Positions 23,766 to 30,920 are shown, counted from the stretch's first letter. The stretch: 32,577 nucleotides of DNA from RUG14871 sp045539425 (GCA_045539425.1 JAZQFH010000009.1:1-32577); one strand, 5' to 3'. A program made the numbers and translations. The notes: generated from the letters alone by a model not told the origin.

Positions 23766-24320
23766 TTATAGAATGGTAACTCCGCTGAGGATGCCCAACA
23801 GGGCAGAAAGCAGGATAATGCGGATCGGGTGAACCTTCTTATACGATAGATAGCCTGCCAGGACAAAGATGATGGCGGAGGTGATAAAAGCGGTAATCTG
23901 AATGTCCATGCCGCTGGGAAAGAAGACCGTAGTGGCGACGGAAATCGCACTGGCACCAATCAGTCCCACCACGGCAGGCTTTAAGCCGGACATGAAGCCT
24001 TTGACCGTCTTACTGGCTTTGAACTTCTCAAAGCATTGGGCAACGATCAGAATGATGAGAAAGGACGGCAATACAACACCGAAGGTAGCACTCATTGCGC
24101 CGGGAATACCGGCAACTTCGGAACCGATATAGGTTGCGACATTGACCGCAAAAGAGCCTGGAGTGCTTTCGCTGACAGCCAGGAAGTCCACTAAGGCCTG
24201 TTCGCTGAGCCAGCCCTTACTGATGACTTCCCGTTCTATTAACGGTAACATGGCATAGCCGCCGCCGAAAGTAAACAGTCCGATTTTGAAGAAGGTGAGT
24301 AATAATTCCAGACAAATCAT
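23766..24320 (-). CDS. Chromate-transporter-family protein, second half of a split pair
   Basis: A 184-residue membrane protein of the CHR family (one-domain type). It has the signature FFKIGLFTFGGGYAMLPLIEREV near the N-terminus and SESTPGSFAVNVATYIG at about 50-66, with about five or six membrane segments. The longest open frame would begin at 24512, but its first 64 codons lie inside the other half gene and look unlike protein. The ATG at 24320 has AAAGGAG six bases upstream. It overlaps the stop of the upstream half by four bases. Short CHR pairs work together as transporters; chromate export is known for some, but the natural substrate here is uncertain. Confidence 0.88.
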   Translation of the reverse strand: MICLELLLTFFKIGLFTFGGGYAMLPLIEREVISKGWLSEQALVDFLAVSESTPGSFAVNVATYIGSEVAGIPGAMSATFGVVLPSFLIILIVAQCFEKFKASKTVKGFMSGLKPAVVGLIGASAISVATTVFFPSGMDIQITAFITSAIIFVLAGYLSYKKVHPIRIILLSALLGILSGVTIL

Positions 24321-24874
24321 GATGCGCTCCTTTCTGTAACAATACTGTAGATCAAACCTGCCACGGCGCAGGAGATGATAACGATCAGAACATTCAGCTT
24401 CAAAAAGGCAGTAGCGATAAGGGCATAAACCATTAAGAGACAGAAGAAAATCTGTTTCGGTACCTGGCGGTACATGGTAAGTAATGCTTTTAATATCAGA
24501 GCCAAAACACATGCCCGGATGCCGTTGAAGGCGTATTGTACATAAATGTTGTTTTCAAATTCCCGTAAGACATAGGAAATACTCAGGATGATCACAAAGG
24601 ATGGCAGGATCATCGCAAATGTGGAGATCAGCGCTCCCGCAAGGCCGGCGATTTTATAGCCGACAAAGGTAGCAGAGTTGATGGCAATCGGACCCGGTGT
24701 GCTTTCGGCAATAGCGACGATATCCAGAATATCGTCATTGGAGATCCAGTGATGTTTTTCCACGGTTTCCTTTTGAATTAAAGGAATCATGGCATATCCG
24801 CCGCCAAACGTAAAAAGCCCGATTTTCAGGGAAGTCAGAAACAGTTCGGGCAATATGTTTTTCTTGTTTTCCAT
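24317..24874 (-). CDS. Chromate-transporter-family protein, first half of a split pair
   Basis: A 185-residue membrane protein of the CHR family, with SLKIGLFTFGGGYAMIPLIQKE near residue 16-35 and AESTPGPIAINSATFVGYK at about 56-74. It is a paralogue of the following gene; the two probably assemble with opposite membrane orientation. A TTG at 24883 is in frame but only one base after GGAGG; the ATG at 24874, ten bases after it, is chosen. The gene has a promoter overlapped by a palindrome and lies downstream of a LysR-type regulator gene on the same strand. Confidence 0.88.
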   Translation of the reverse strand: MENKKNILPELFLTSLKIGLFTFGGGYAMIPLIQKETVEKHHWISNDDILDIVAIAESTPGPIAINSATFVGYKIAGLAGALISTFAMILPSFVIILSISYVLREFENNIYVQYAFNGIRACVLALILKALLTMYRQVPKQIFFCLLMVYALIATAFLKLNVLIVIISCAVAGLIYSIVTERSAS

Positions 24875-24909
24875 AGTAAGCAATCCTCCATAAGATACTG
24901 ACAGGTATC

Positions 24910-24947
24910 ATTATAAAAGTGATTTGCTTATATTACCAACAATATAA
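24910..24947 (-). promoter_or_regulatory. Promoter of the transporter pair with overlapping palindrome
   Basis: On the minus strand the -35 is TTGGTA (24934-24939) and the -10 TATAAT (24910-24915), 18 bases apart. The perfect inverted repeat TTATATT-N6-AATATAA (24928-24947) covers the -35. Its size and place fit a LysR-type regulator site, and the LysR gene is next door. Confidence 0.65.
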
Positions 24948-24979
24948 ATTTATGAAAATAATAACGATATACTTATAAG

Positions 24980-25004
24980 AAAGCGGATAATTTCGCGCTT
25001 TTTT
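24980..25004 (-). terminator. Weak hairpin terminator after the LysR gene
   Basis: On the minus strand AAAGCG and CGCTTT pair around a ten-base loop, followed by CTTATA. The stem is short and the T-run poor, so read-through into the transporter genes is possible. Confidence 0.4.
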
Positions 25005-25917
25005 ACACAATAGAATGATAGGTGGGCAGAGGATAGTTTTCCTCAAAATGCATTACCATATCAATGAATTCCCGGGCGGACGGAGTCAGGTACTTGTCCT
25101 TATGATAGATGACTTTGAATTCCCGTCTGAACTCCATTCCCTGAATCCTGGCAATGTGAATGTAGTTATTCCTCAGAGATGGCAGAATCATGCGGTGCGG
25201 AAGGACGGCAACTCCGATGCCGTTGATTACGGCATTGATCAAAGCTGTGGTACTTTCCGCTTCCCAGATCGGCTCAGCGCTGTAGCCGTGCAAAGCCATG
25301 ACTCCGTCAAATACTTCTCTTGTTCCGCTGCCCGGCTCCCGCAACAGGATCGGCTGTTTCAGAAATTCTTCGGGAGTGATGATCTGATTGTTTTCCCAGG
25401 GGCCTTCCGCAGAACAGATGACACTGAGCACATCCGTCATATAGGGAATACTTACAATACTGCGGTCATGCGGAACGCCTTCCACCAGAGCAAAATCGAG
25501 TTCATTATTCAATAAACGCTGCTCAATGACTTCGGATGGTTGTACGTAGGCGTTGATTATGATGCCGGAATTAAGATAATTGAAGGTTTTAACGTAACCC
25601 GGCAGAAACTGCGCACCGATGGTGATACTGGAACCAATCCGCAACATACCCTTGCTGTCCCAGTTTCTAAGTCCGGTTTCCATACTCTGAAAAAGACTCA
25701 GAATATGTCCGGCATACTGCAACAGATTCCTGCCGGCTTCGGTGATTTTCAGCCTCCGGCCAATGCGGTCAAAAAGTTTGATTCCGTAGTATTCCTCCAG
25801 CTCCTTGATTGCCAGAGATACAGCAGGCTGGGTCATATGCAGCTGCTGAGCTGCTTTGGTGGAATTGCAGTCGCATTCGCAGACTGCCTGAAAGATGGAT
25901 AGGTGGCGAATCGTCAT
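25003..25917 (-). CDS. LysR-family transcription regulator
   Basis: A 304-residue regulator. The winged helix-turn-helix is at residues 1-60 (HLSIFQAVCECDCNSTKAAQQLHMTQPAVSLAIKELE, in parts), and the effector-binding domain covers about 88-300 (MLRIGSSITIGAQFLPGYV, DFALVEGVP, GIGVAVLPH). AAGGAG lies six bases before the ATG. It lies upstream of, and on the same strand as, the chromate-type transporter pair, with 128 bases between; it most likely controls that pair. The domain resembles CysB/CysL-type members that sense anions or sulfur compounds, but the ligand cannot be read. Confidence 0.92.
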   Translation of the reverse strand: MTIRHLSIFQAVCECDCNSTKAAQQLHMTQPAVSLAIKELEEYYGIKLFDRIGRRLKITEAGRNLLQYAGHILSLFQSMETGLRNWDSKGMLRIGSSITIGAQFLPGYVKTFNYLNSGIIINAYVQPSEVIEQRLLNNELDFALVEGVPHDRSIVSIPYMTDVLSVICSAEGPWENNQIITPEEFLKQPILLREPGSGTREVFDGVMALHGYSAEPIWEAESTTALINAVINGIGVAVLPHRMILPSLRNNYIHIARIQGMEFRREFKVIYHKDKYLTPSAREFIDMVMHFEENYPLPTYHSIV

Positions 25918-25957
25918 GAGAATCTCCTTATAAGTGTTTTGTTATGAATTCTCTAAA

Positions 25958-25986
25958 ATTATATTATTTTTCATACAATTCAACAA
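25958..25986 (-). promoter_or_regulatory. Promoter of the LysR gene
   Basis: On the minus strand, TTGTTG (25981-25986) and TATAAT (25958-25963) are 17 bases apart. It overlaps the divergent promoter candidate of the next gene, so one regulator could affect both. Confidence 0.62.
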
Positions 25987-25996
25987 GAAATATAAT
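25968..25996 (+). promoter_or_regulatory. Divergent promoter candidate for the LURP-one-like gene
   Basis: TATAAT at 25991-25996 is a perfect -10. The hexamer 17 bases upstream is TTTTCA (25968-25973), a weak -35. The start codon follows about 44 bases after the -10. Confidence 0.5.
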
Positions 25997-26039
25997 GAAA
26001 CAGTAAAAAGCGCTCGCACGGTTGGAAAGAAGGAAGAAC

Positions 26040-26576
26040 ATGAGCCAGAACAGAACATATCTTATACAAACCGGGGTTCTTTCCGGCAAAGACGGAAAGG
26101 AACCGCTTGCGAAGATCAGTAATATCATCCTGGGCCCGGAAAAGAAAATCAGGGTATTGAATAGTGGGGAGGAGTACCTCGTGGAATCCGCAGTGGATTC
26201 AAAATGTTACGATCCGCTGACATTAAAGGGGAAGGAATATCGGATGACGGATTCGGAAGGAAGGAAATGCCTGTACGCTTATCCGCATTATGCAGCGGAA
26301 GATGACCCGAAAGTTAACGGCTGGCCGATCAACCGCCTGCCGCGTATCGATACGCTGGATGTTTTAATGAAGCAGCACTATACTCTGACCATGTATAACC
26401 CCAGCAACTATTCCCTGAGAGATGACAGGGGAAGTGAAGTATTGAAATTCATGCACCGGGGACTGATTGGCGGATGGACGGTGGAAGATGAAGGCGGATT
26501 CTCTCCGGAGATCCTCTGCGCTTTATTTACCTTCAGCCGCTATCTTGAGCATGAGAATGAGTTTGTGGTGGTGTGA
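26040..26576 (+). CDS. Unknown soluble protein, possibly LURP-one/tubby-like
   Basis: A 178-residue protein without signal peptide or membrane segment. The ending YSLRDDRGSEVLKFMHRGLIGGWTVE (in parts), then FSPEILCALFTFSRYLEHENE, shows the strand-and-helix pattern of LURP-one-related/tubby-like proteins, but the match by eye is weak. A TTG at 26022 is in frame; the ATG at 26040 has AAGGAAG before it and is preferred. It is the only rightward gene between leftward units, and no function can be inferred from context. Confidence 0.65.
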   Translation: MSQNRTYLIQTGVLSGKDGKEPLAKISNIILGPEKKIRVLNSGEEYLVESAVDSKCYDPLTLKGKEYRMTDSEGRKCLYAYPHYAAEDDPKVNGWPINRLPRIDTLDVLMKQHYTLTMYNPSNYSLRDDRGSEVLKFMHRGLIGGWTVEDEGGFSPEILCALFTFSRYLEHENEFVVV

Positions 26577-26598
26577 AAAAAACTCTGAAGATCAGAGT
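26576..26598 (-). terminator. Rho-independent terminator of the leftward DUF1294 unit
   Basis: ACTCTGA and TCAGAGT (26582-26598) pair perfectly around a three-base loop. The T-run of seven lies on the minus strand, so it ends the leftward transcript; for the rightward gene the hairpin lacks a T-tract. Confidence 0.8.
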
Positions 26599-26605
26599 CA
26601 TATGT

Positions 26606-26872
26606 TTATTTATTGAAAAAGAAATAGAAGAAGAGCACTGTTTCAAGAATCAGCGTGACGGGAAGAAGCAGGAAGAACTTCTTCTTTTTTGTTTTGTGGT
26701 GAAATACCGTCATTCCCAGAATGGCTCCGAGAATTCCAGGAACAGCAGAAAGCAGAAGGATTTTCTCCGGGATACGCCATCCGCCTTTCTTTGCTTCGAG
26801 CTTATCATAGCCATATAAGAGAAAGACGGCAAGATTGACGGCCGCGTAGGCATACAGAATATATCTATTCAT
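26606..26872 (-). CDS. DUF1294 small membrane protein
   Basis: An 88-residue membrane protein with three hydrophobic segments and the DUF1294 signature: YAAVNLAVFLLYGYDKLEAKKGGWRIPE (in parts) followed by GILGAILGMTVFHHKT. The function of this family is unknown. The start overlaps the end of the HAD phosphatase gene by eight bases (ATGAATAG), and no good ribosome site is seen, so translation probably depends on coupling to that gene. Confidence 0.88.
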   Translation of the reverse strand: MNRYILYAYAAVNLAVFLLYGYDKLEAKKGGWRIPEKILLLSAVPGILGAILGMTVFHHKTKKKKFFLLLPVTLILETVLFFYFFFNK

Positions 26873-27686
26873 ACGTCTCTAACACAAACCGTTCAATCAC
26901 TTCCGCCACGGCTCCTTCTTCGCAGCTTCGTTCCGTGACAAAGTCGCAAAGCGGCTTTAAGCCTTCCGCGGCATTCCGTACGGCCACACCCAGTCCGGCT
27001 GCCTCTAACATGGAGTAGTCGTTGAAGTTGTCACCGATGGCAATACACTCTTTCATATCGATTCCCAGATACTCTGCCAGTTTTCTGAGCCCGTAGCCCT
27101 TATTGATTCCCGTCTTTAGGAATTCAATGTAGCGATTGGAAGAGTAAGTGACTTCAAAGCCTTCGTATTTCTCTGAGAGTTCACTCTCGATTTGATGCAG
27201 ATAGTCCTGGTCCGTGCTGACAAAGAGGATCTTGGTGATCATCTCGTTCTTTAAAAACGAAATGTCGGGTGTTTCTAAAAGTTCGTACTCCATCCGCCCT
27301 CTGAGATAATCCTCCTCGTCCGGGGTAATACTGTAGATATAAACGGTTGTAAGACTGTAGACGTGAATGCAGAGACCGTAGCGCAGGCCTTCCTCAAAGA
27401 GGATTCTGGTTTTTTCGTAGCCGAGTCCGTCAAAGGAAAGAATACGGTTGTTTTTATTTTCCGTGATCACGGCTCCATTAAAGGAGACGGTATATTCATC
27501 TTCTTTATCAAAGCTGTCGATTTCCCTGAAGGTGTTCTGCATGCTTAAAAAGCCGCGGCCGCCGCAGCAGACAAAGCGCACGCCTGCCTGACGGGCTTTT
27601 TTGATGGCTTCTCTGTCAAGCGGGGAGACGTGCTTTTTACTGTTCAGTAATGTTTCATCCAGATCGGACGCAATCAGTTTGTACAT
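26865..27686 (-). CDS. Cof-type HAD-superfamily phosphatase
   Basis: A 273-residue phosphatase. Motif I is DLDETLLN with nucleophile D8 and D10, and motif IV is AIGDNFNDYSML near residue 218, with the type IIB cap domain between. Such enzymes remove phosphate from small sugar phosphates or cofactors in the cytoplasm; the substrate cannot be read. The start is fixed because DLDET must lie near the N-terminus. Only six bases (GGTTTC on the plus strand) separate a perfect TATAAT from the ATG, and there is no ribosome site, so the mRNA appears to be leaderless. It is co-transcribed with the DUF1294 gene. Confidence 0.9.
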   Translation of the reverse strand: MYKLIASDLDETLLNSKKHVSPLDREAIKKARQAGVRFVCCGGRGFLSMQNTFREIDSFDKEDEYTVSFNGAVITENKNNRILSFDGLGYEKTRILFEEGLRYGLCIHVYSLTTVYIYSITPDEEDYLRGRMEYELLETPDISFLKNEMITKILFVSTDQDYLHQIESELSEKYEGFEVTYSSNRYIEFLKTGINKGYGLRKLAEYLGIDMKECIAIGDNFNDYSMLEAAGLGVAVRNAAEGLKPLCDFVTERSCEEGAVAEVIERFVLETYE

Positions 27687-27692
27687 GGTTTC

Positions 27693-27698
27693 ATTATA
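27693..27698 (-). promoter_or_regulatory. -10 element directly before the HAD phosphatase start codon
   Basis: TATAAT on the minus strand ends six bases before the ATG, which puts the expected transcription start at the A of the start codon. It sits directly after the T-tract of the preceding terminator. No good -35 is found at 16-18 bases. Confidence 0.55.
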
Positions 27699-27701
27699 AA
27701 G

Positions 27702-27723
27702 AAAAAAACCGGCTAAAGCCAGT
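27702..27723 (-). terminator. Terminator after the GNAT gene
   Basis: On the minus strand ACTGGC and GCCGGT pair around the loop TTTA, followed by seven T residues. The hairpin begins at the last base of the GNAT stop codon. Confidence 0.72.
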
Positions 27724-28214
27724 TAATTCTTTTCATAGGCATAACGCGGGTCATGATCTTCGTAAACGTAGATGATTCCGCAGTATTCAAAGCCGAGTTT
27801 TTTCAGCAGATTCTGCATGACGTAGTTATCGGCGTGCGTGTCAATGCGCAGATGTCTGCACTTTTCATAGGCATAATTAATGCAGAAGGTACCGACCCCT
27901 TTCACGTTCTGTTTGGAGGCGATACGGTGCACAACACCGTACGGGGAAGGGTCCTTCCATTCTCCCTCGATATTCTGATAGGTCGGCTCCACGTCTTTGC
28001 CGTAGTCGTAGTAGAAGACGCCGACGATCTCTCCGTCATTCAGGCAGACATAACTCTTCTTTTGGGCAATGTCGCTTTCAATCAGTTCTTTTGGCGGCCA
28101 CTGTCGGATTCCCCACTGACGCTCATTGCCGTGATCTTTCATAAACTGCCTGGCGATTCTGTAGATCTCCATGATCTCTTCCAGGTCTTCTCTTCTTGCC
28201 AATCTGATTTCCAT
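27723..28214 (-). CDS. GNAT-family N-acetyltransferase
   Basis: A 163-residue protein with the GNAT order: MEIRLARREDLEEIMEIYRIA at the start, IVGVFYYDYG as the central strand, VVHRIASKQNVKGVGTFCINYA as the acetyl-CoA site (a variant of R/QxxGxG/A, here NVKGVG), then LRIDTHADNYVMQNLLKKLGFEYCG. It would transfer an acetyl group to an amine or an amino acid end; the acceptor is unknown. GGGGA lies before the ATG. It has an extended -10 promoter and a terminator and appears to be transcribed alone or after read-through from the ECF unit. Confidence 0.88.
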   Translation of the reverse strand: MEIRLARREDLEEIMEIYRIARQFMKDHGNERQWGIRQWPPKELIESDIAQKKSYVCLNDGEIVGVFYYDYGKDVEPTYQNIEGEWKDPSPYGVVHRIASKQNVKGVGTFCINYAYEKCRHLRIDTHADNYVMQNLLKKLGFEYCGIIYVYEDHDPRYAYEKN

Positions 28215-28237
28215 ATTTCTTCCCCGCTATGAATTCG

Positions 28238-28246
28238 ATTATAGCA
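28238..28246 (-). promoter_or_regulatory. Extended -10 promoter of the GNAT gene
   Basis: The minus strand reads TGCTATAAT, a perfect extended -10. The -35 position (ACTGAA) is poor. Confidence 0.5.
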
Positions 28247-28256
28247 CGCTCTCGAG

Positions 28257-28763
28257 TTATTTCAGTGCTTTATGATACAGTTCGCTGAATCTTTCCTTCA
28301 CCGGACGGTATAACAAAAGCAGAATGATGTAGTTTCCCACCGCATGGATGATATCCAGCGTCAGACCTCTTAAGTAGAAGGCCAGACCCATGCTCCAGCC
28401 GTAAAAGAGGCCATGCTGGAAGGAAAAGAGAATGCCGAAGACGATTCCCCAGACGGCTCCGAAGATCGCCCAGAGATTTGCTTTTTCCTGAAAGAGGGGA
28501 TGCAGTTTCTTGGAAAGAAAGATCAGAAGGGACCACACCCATAAATAGCCGATGACCCAGTCGTGAATCCCCCAGACGGTGGTTTCCATCAATGTGAAAA
28601 CCAGAATGACAAGGAAGGCCTCGTGATATGCCAGGGTGTGGGCATAGATGATCAATAGCAGCGTCACAAACTCGATGTTCGGTAAAAAAGAAAAGGCCAC
28701 CTGCACGACAAAAAGCACGGCGGCCAGTACACTCAGTATTACCAGTTTTTTTACCGATTTCAT
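28257..28763 (-). CDS. ECF transporter S-component-like membrane protein
   Basis: A 168-residue membrane protein with about five or six hydrophobic segments: 8-28, 33-55, 60-85, 97-115, 120-140 and 142-155. The start VKKLVILSVLAAVLFVVQVAF and the internal AIFGAVWGIVFGILF fit the substrate-binding S components of ECF vitamin transporters. S components lend specificity and share one EcfAAT motor that is usually encoded elsewhere; no EcfT or EcfA gene lies here. It starts three bases after the stop of the DUF4430 gene, and no ribosome site precedes it, so it is probably translated by coupling. A transcobalamin-like partner suggests a vitamin substrate, possibly a corrinoid (inference). Confidence 0.75.
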   Translation of the reverse strand: MKSVKKLVILSVLAAVLFVVQVAFSFLPNIEFVTLLLIIYAHTLAYHEAFLVILVFTLMETTVWGIHDWVIGYLWVWSLLIFLSKKLHPLFQEKANLWAIFGAVWGIVFGILFSFQHGLFYGWSMGLAFYLRGLTLDIIHAVGNYIILLLLYRPVKERFSELYHKALK

Positions 28764-28766
28764 GAA

Positions 28767-29219
28767 TTAATACGTGGAAGTGAAGGTAAAGACGAATACG
28801 TCTTTATCGTACACCGGGTTGGCATCGATGCCGTTGCAGAAACCGGCGTCCACGCAGTCCTTGTTGGTGGTGGAGTTATACAGCCACCAGGGTCCGCCGT
28901 TCCAGTCTTCCGTCACGTATTCATTGACACCGACCAGTGTTCTTCCATACGGGTCGGTTTTTTCTCCGCTGAGCGTGATGGAGATGGTCGGAGTCTCATT
29001 CAGCTCTTCCAGCAGCTCGCCGACCGTTTCCGCATTGGTTCTGACACTCTGCTCATAGATGACTGTCTTGTTGCCGTCCGCATCTTCCACTTCAAATTTC
29101 ACGGATACTTCCTTTAATGAACTGTCCAGTTTCGGAGCGGTCAGTTTGCTTGCCGCAAAGTACGCCACACCGGCCAGGCACAGTACTACTAAGATCCGGA
29201 TGATATTTTTTTTATTCAT
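28767..29219 (-). CDS. Membrane-anchored DUF4430 (transcobalamin-like domain) protein
   Basis: A 150-residue protein with an uncleaved N-terminal anchor (residues 7-24, IRILVVLCLAGVAYFAAS); no lipobox cysteine is present. The extracellular part has the DUF4430 pattern: TVGELLEEL near 65-74, GVNEYVTEDWNGGPWWLYNST near 97-117, then a final strand DVFVFTFTSTY. DUF4430 is related to the beta domain of transcobalamin and intrinsic factor, which bind cobalamin. A GGAGG ribosome site precedes the ATG, and an ECF S-component gene follows, so it is likely to deliver a ligand to that transporter. Confidence 0.85.
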   Translation of the reverse strand: MNKKNIIRILVVLCLAGVAYFAASKLTAPKLDSSLKEVSVKFEVEDADGNKTVIYEQSVRTNAETVGELLEELNETPTISITLSGEKTDPYGRTLVGVNEYVTEDWNGGPWWLYNSTTNKDCVDAGFCNGIDANPVYDKDVFVFTFTSTY

Positions 29220-29278
29220 GAATTACCTCCGTTAACAACTGCTAACTATCACAACTTCTATTTTAACATAATTCGGTG

Positions 29279-29287
29279 TGATAGAAT
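29279..29287 (+). promoter_or_regulatory. Extended -10 promoter candidate of ispD
   Basis: TGATAGAAT (TG, one base, TAGAAT) lies about 20 bases before the ispD start. No good -35 is seen. Confidence 0.45.
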
Positions 29288-29306
29288 AAAGAGAGAGGCG
29301 TGGCTT

Positions 29307-29936
29307 ATGAAATACTCTGCAATCATTGTGGCGGCCGGCAGCGGTACGCGTATGCATCTGGGATATAACAAGGTTCTTTATGAAATGGAAAAGGGTGTCC
29401 GGGTTCTGGACAAGTCGTTACAGCTCTTTCTGAGTGATCCGGACTGCACTCAGGTGATCGTTGTCTTATCCGAAGCGGATTACGATATCCCGCTTCCCGA
29501 AGGTGTGGAACGCGCGCATGGCGGTGCCACACGTGCGCACAGTGTTCTGAGCGGTGTGAACATGGCAAAAGAATCCTATGTCATGATTCATGACGGTGCA
29601 AGGCCGTTTCTTCGCATGGAAGAAGTCAACAAGCTCAAGGAAACATTAAAGGAGTATCCGGCATGTTTTCTGGCCACGGTTGAAAAGGATACCATCAAGG
29701 AAGTAAAGGACGGTTTCGTGGTGCGGACCATCCCCCGCGAAGCGCTCTATCACGCGCAGACCCCGCAGGCATTTGAGACGGAGCTGATCAGAAAAGCCCT
29801 GAAAAAGGTGATGGAAGACGGGATCAGTGTGACGGATGATGTGCAGGCTGTGGAATATGCGACGGATGTGAAAGTGAAAGTCGTGATTGGAGATGAAAGC
29901 AATAAAAAGCTTACGGTCATCTCGGATCTGAAATAA
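29307..29936 (+). CDS. ispD: 2-C-methyl-D-erythritol 4-phosphate cytidylyltransferase
   Basis: A 209-residue enzyme of the non-mevalonate isoprenoid pathway, joining CTP with methylerythritol phosphate. The nucleotide-binding start AIIVAAGSGTRMHLGYNKVL (residues 5-24) is typical, though the usual Lys-Gln pair after MG is partly changed. VMIHDGARPFL at about 92-102, AQTPQAFETELI and SVTDDVQAVEYA are diagnostic. The length is slightly below the usual 225-235 residues. AGAGAGG lies before the ATG. No other isoprenoid gene is next to it; a membrane protein follows 16 bases downstream. Confidence 0.9.
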   Translation: MKYSAIIVAAGSGTRMHLGYNKVLYEMEKGVRVLDKSLQLFLSDPDCTQVIVVLSEADYDIPLPEGVERAHGGATRAHSVLSGVNMAKESYVMIHDGARPFLRMEEVNKLKETLKEYPACFLATVEKDTIKEVKDGFVVRTIPREALYHAQTPQAFETELIRKALKKVMEDGISVTDDVQAVEYATDVKVKVVIGDESNKKLTVISDLK

Positions 29937-29952
29937 AGAGGAGGGTAATGCG

Positions 29953-30591
29953 ATGAAAAAGGAAAAACCGCTCGGCATGCGGATCGGCGAAAGCATCTTC
30001 TGTGCCGGCTACCTCATCTTCGTCTTTGTGAAAGGATTTCAGTTTCTTTCCAGAGGAACGGAATACTACCGCCTGTGCGGAATCATGACGCTGCTTCTGG
30101 GCGGTGGGGATGCCTTTCATCTGATTCCGCGGATTCTGATCAATATCAAAGGGGAAAGTAAAGACAGTGCAGCCTGGCTGGGACTGGGCAATCTGATCAG
30201 TTCGATCACGATGACCCTGTTCTATGTTCTTCTCTTCTTCGTCATGAAGGAGCGTGATCCCGCCAATGCGGCACCGGATCTCTTCCGTCTGGCACTGATT
30301 CATCTCTGTGCCATCCGGATTGCCCTCTGCCTCTTCCCGCAGAATAAGTGGTTTGAGCACAACACGGATAACCCCTGGGGAATCTACAGGAATCTGCCGT
30401 TCTGCCTGATGGGCATTCTGACAGTCAGCTATCTTCTGATTGCCTATCATCAGTGGCTGATGGGAATCTTGGTGACGCTGAGTTTTCTCTTTTATATGGC
30501 AGTTGTCAAGTTTGCGGGGAAGAACCCGAAGATGGGCATGCTGATGATTCCGAAGACCATCTGCTACATCTGGCTGATCTGCCTGTTATAA
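29953..30591 (+). CDS. Integral membrane protein, unknown
   Basis: A 212-residue protein with about six hydrophobic segments: 12-30, 40-62, 75-100, 112-128, 150-165 and 168-185. The pattern GGGDAFHLIPRILIN at about 50-65 and the positions of charged residues are conserved-looking, but I do not recognise a family. GAGGAGGG lies before the ATG. It follows ispD closely and ends at a clear terminator, so the two share a transcript. Confidence 0.8.
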   Translation: MKKEKPLGMRIGESIFCAGYLIFVFVKGFQFLSRGTEYYRLCGIMTLLLGGGDAFHLIPRILINIKGESKDSAAWLGLGNLISSITMTLFYVLLFFVMKERDPANAAPDLFRLALIHLCAIRIALCLFPQNKWFEHNTDNPWGIYRNLPFCLMGILTVSYLLIAYHQWLMGILVTLSFLFYMAVVKFAGKNPKMGMLMIPKTICYIWLICLL

Positions 30592-30601
30592 GATTTCAAT
30601 C

Positions 30602-30632
30602 AACGGATGCATTTCAAAGACATCCGTTTTTT
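30602..30632 (+). terminator. Rho-independent terminator after the ispD unit
   Basis: AACGGATG pairs with CATCCGTT around an eleven-base loop, with six T residues following. Confidence 0.87.
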
Positions 30633-30674
30633 ATTAGGCAAATCAGGGCTGTTTCAGTGTAGGAACGGAAACTG

Positions 30675-30718
30675 TTGACGCAAAAAGCACGCGTACTGTA
30701 TACTGAATTTAGATACAG
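30675..30718 (+). promoter_or_regulatory. Promoter of the GH1 gene with an overlapping inverted repeat
   Basis: TTGACG (30675-30680) and TATACT (30699-30704) are 18 bases apart. The inverted repeat CTGTAT (30696-30701) and ATACAG (30713-30718) is centred near the expected start site (about 30711). It could be the operator of a repressor of the beta-glucoside gene. Confidence 0.65.
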
Positions 30719-30920
30719 AAAACAGAATCATTAGGTTTGTAACTCAAAGGCTCATTTGAGGCTTATCCTAAAGAATGTAGCGGGATCGTTATTTCTTTTT
30801 GATGAGACCGGATGAGTCTTTTCTTATCATGATCCGCTTTTCAGGGTATTTTTCCTGGCGGGACTTAACGCTGAAGCCATTCGCGTAAATAATATGATTT
30901 GCTGAAATGAAAGGAGAAGT
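30719..30920 (+). promoter_or_regulatory. Long structured leader of the GH1 gene
   Basis: About 200 bases lie between the promoter and the ATG; no gene is seen in this stretch. Hairpins include CTCAAA/TTTGAG (30743-30760) and GCGGGATC (30780-30787) with GATCCGC (30831-30837), which is followed by TTTTC and so resembles a terminator. CAGG/CCTG (30842-30857) lies next. The strand GATCCGC can pair instead, less well, with GCGGGAC (30858-30864). Such competing pairs are expected of an attenuated leader. The ribosome site AAAGGAG stands just before the ATG. Confidence 0.5.

Noticed and set aside
24321..24512. A 64-codon N-terminal extension of the second chromate-transporter half
   Set aside because: The extension lies within the first half gene, does not resemble CHR proteins, and the ATG at 24320 has a proper AAAGGAG.
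30783..30809. A LicT/BglG ribonucleic antiterminator site
   Set aside because: The 5' part GGATCGTTA resembles it, but the expected upper stem and the 3' GGCAAAACC part are missing, so it was kept only as a weak hint.
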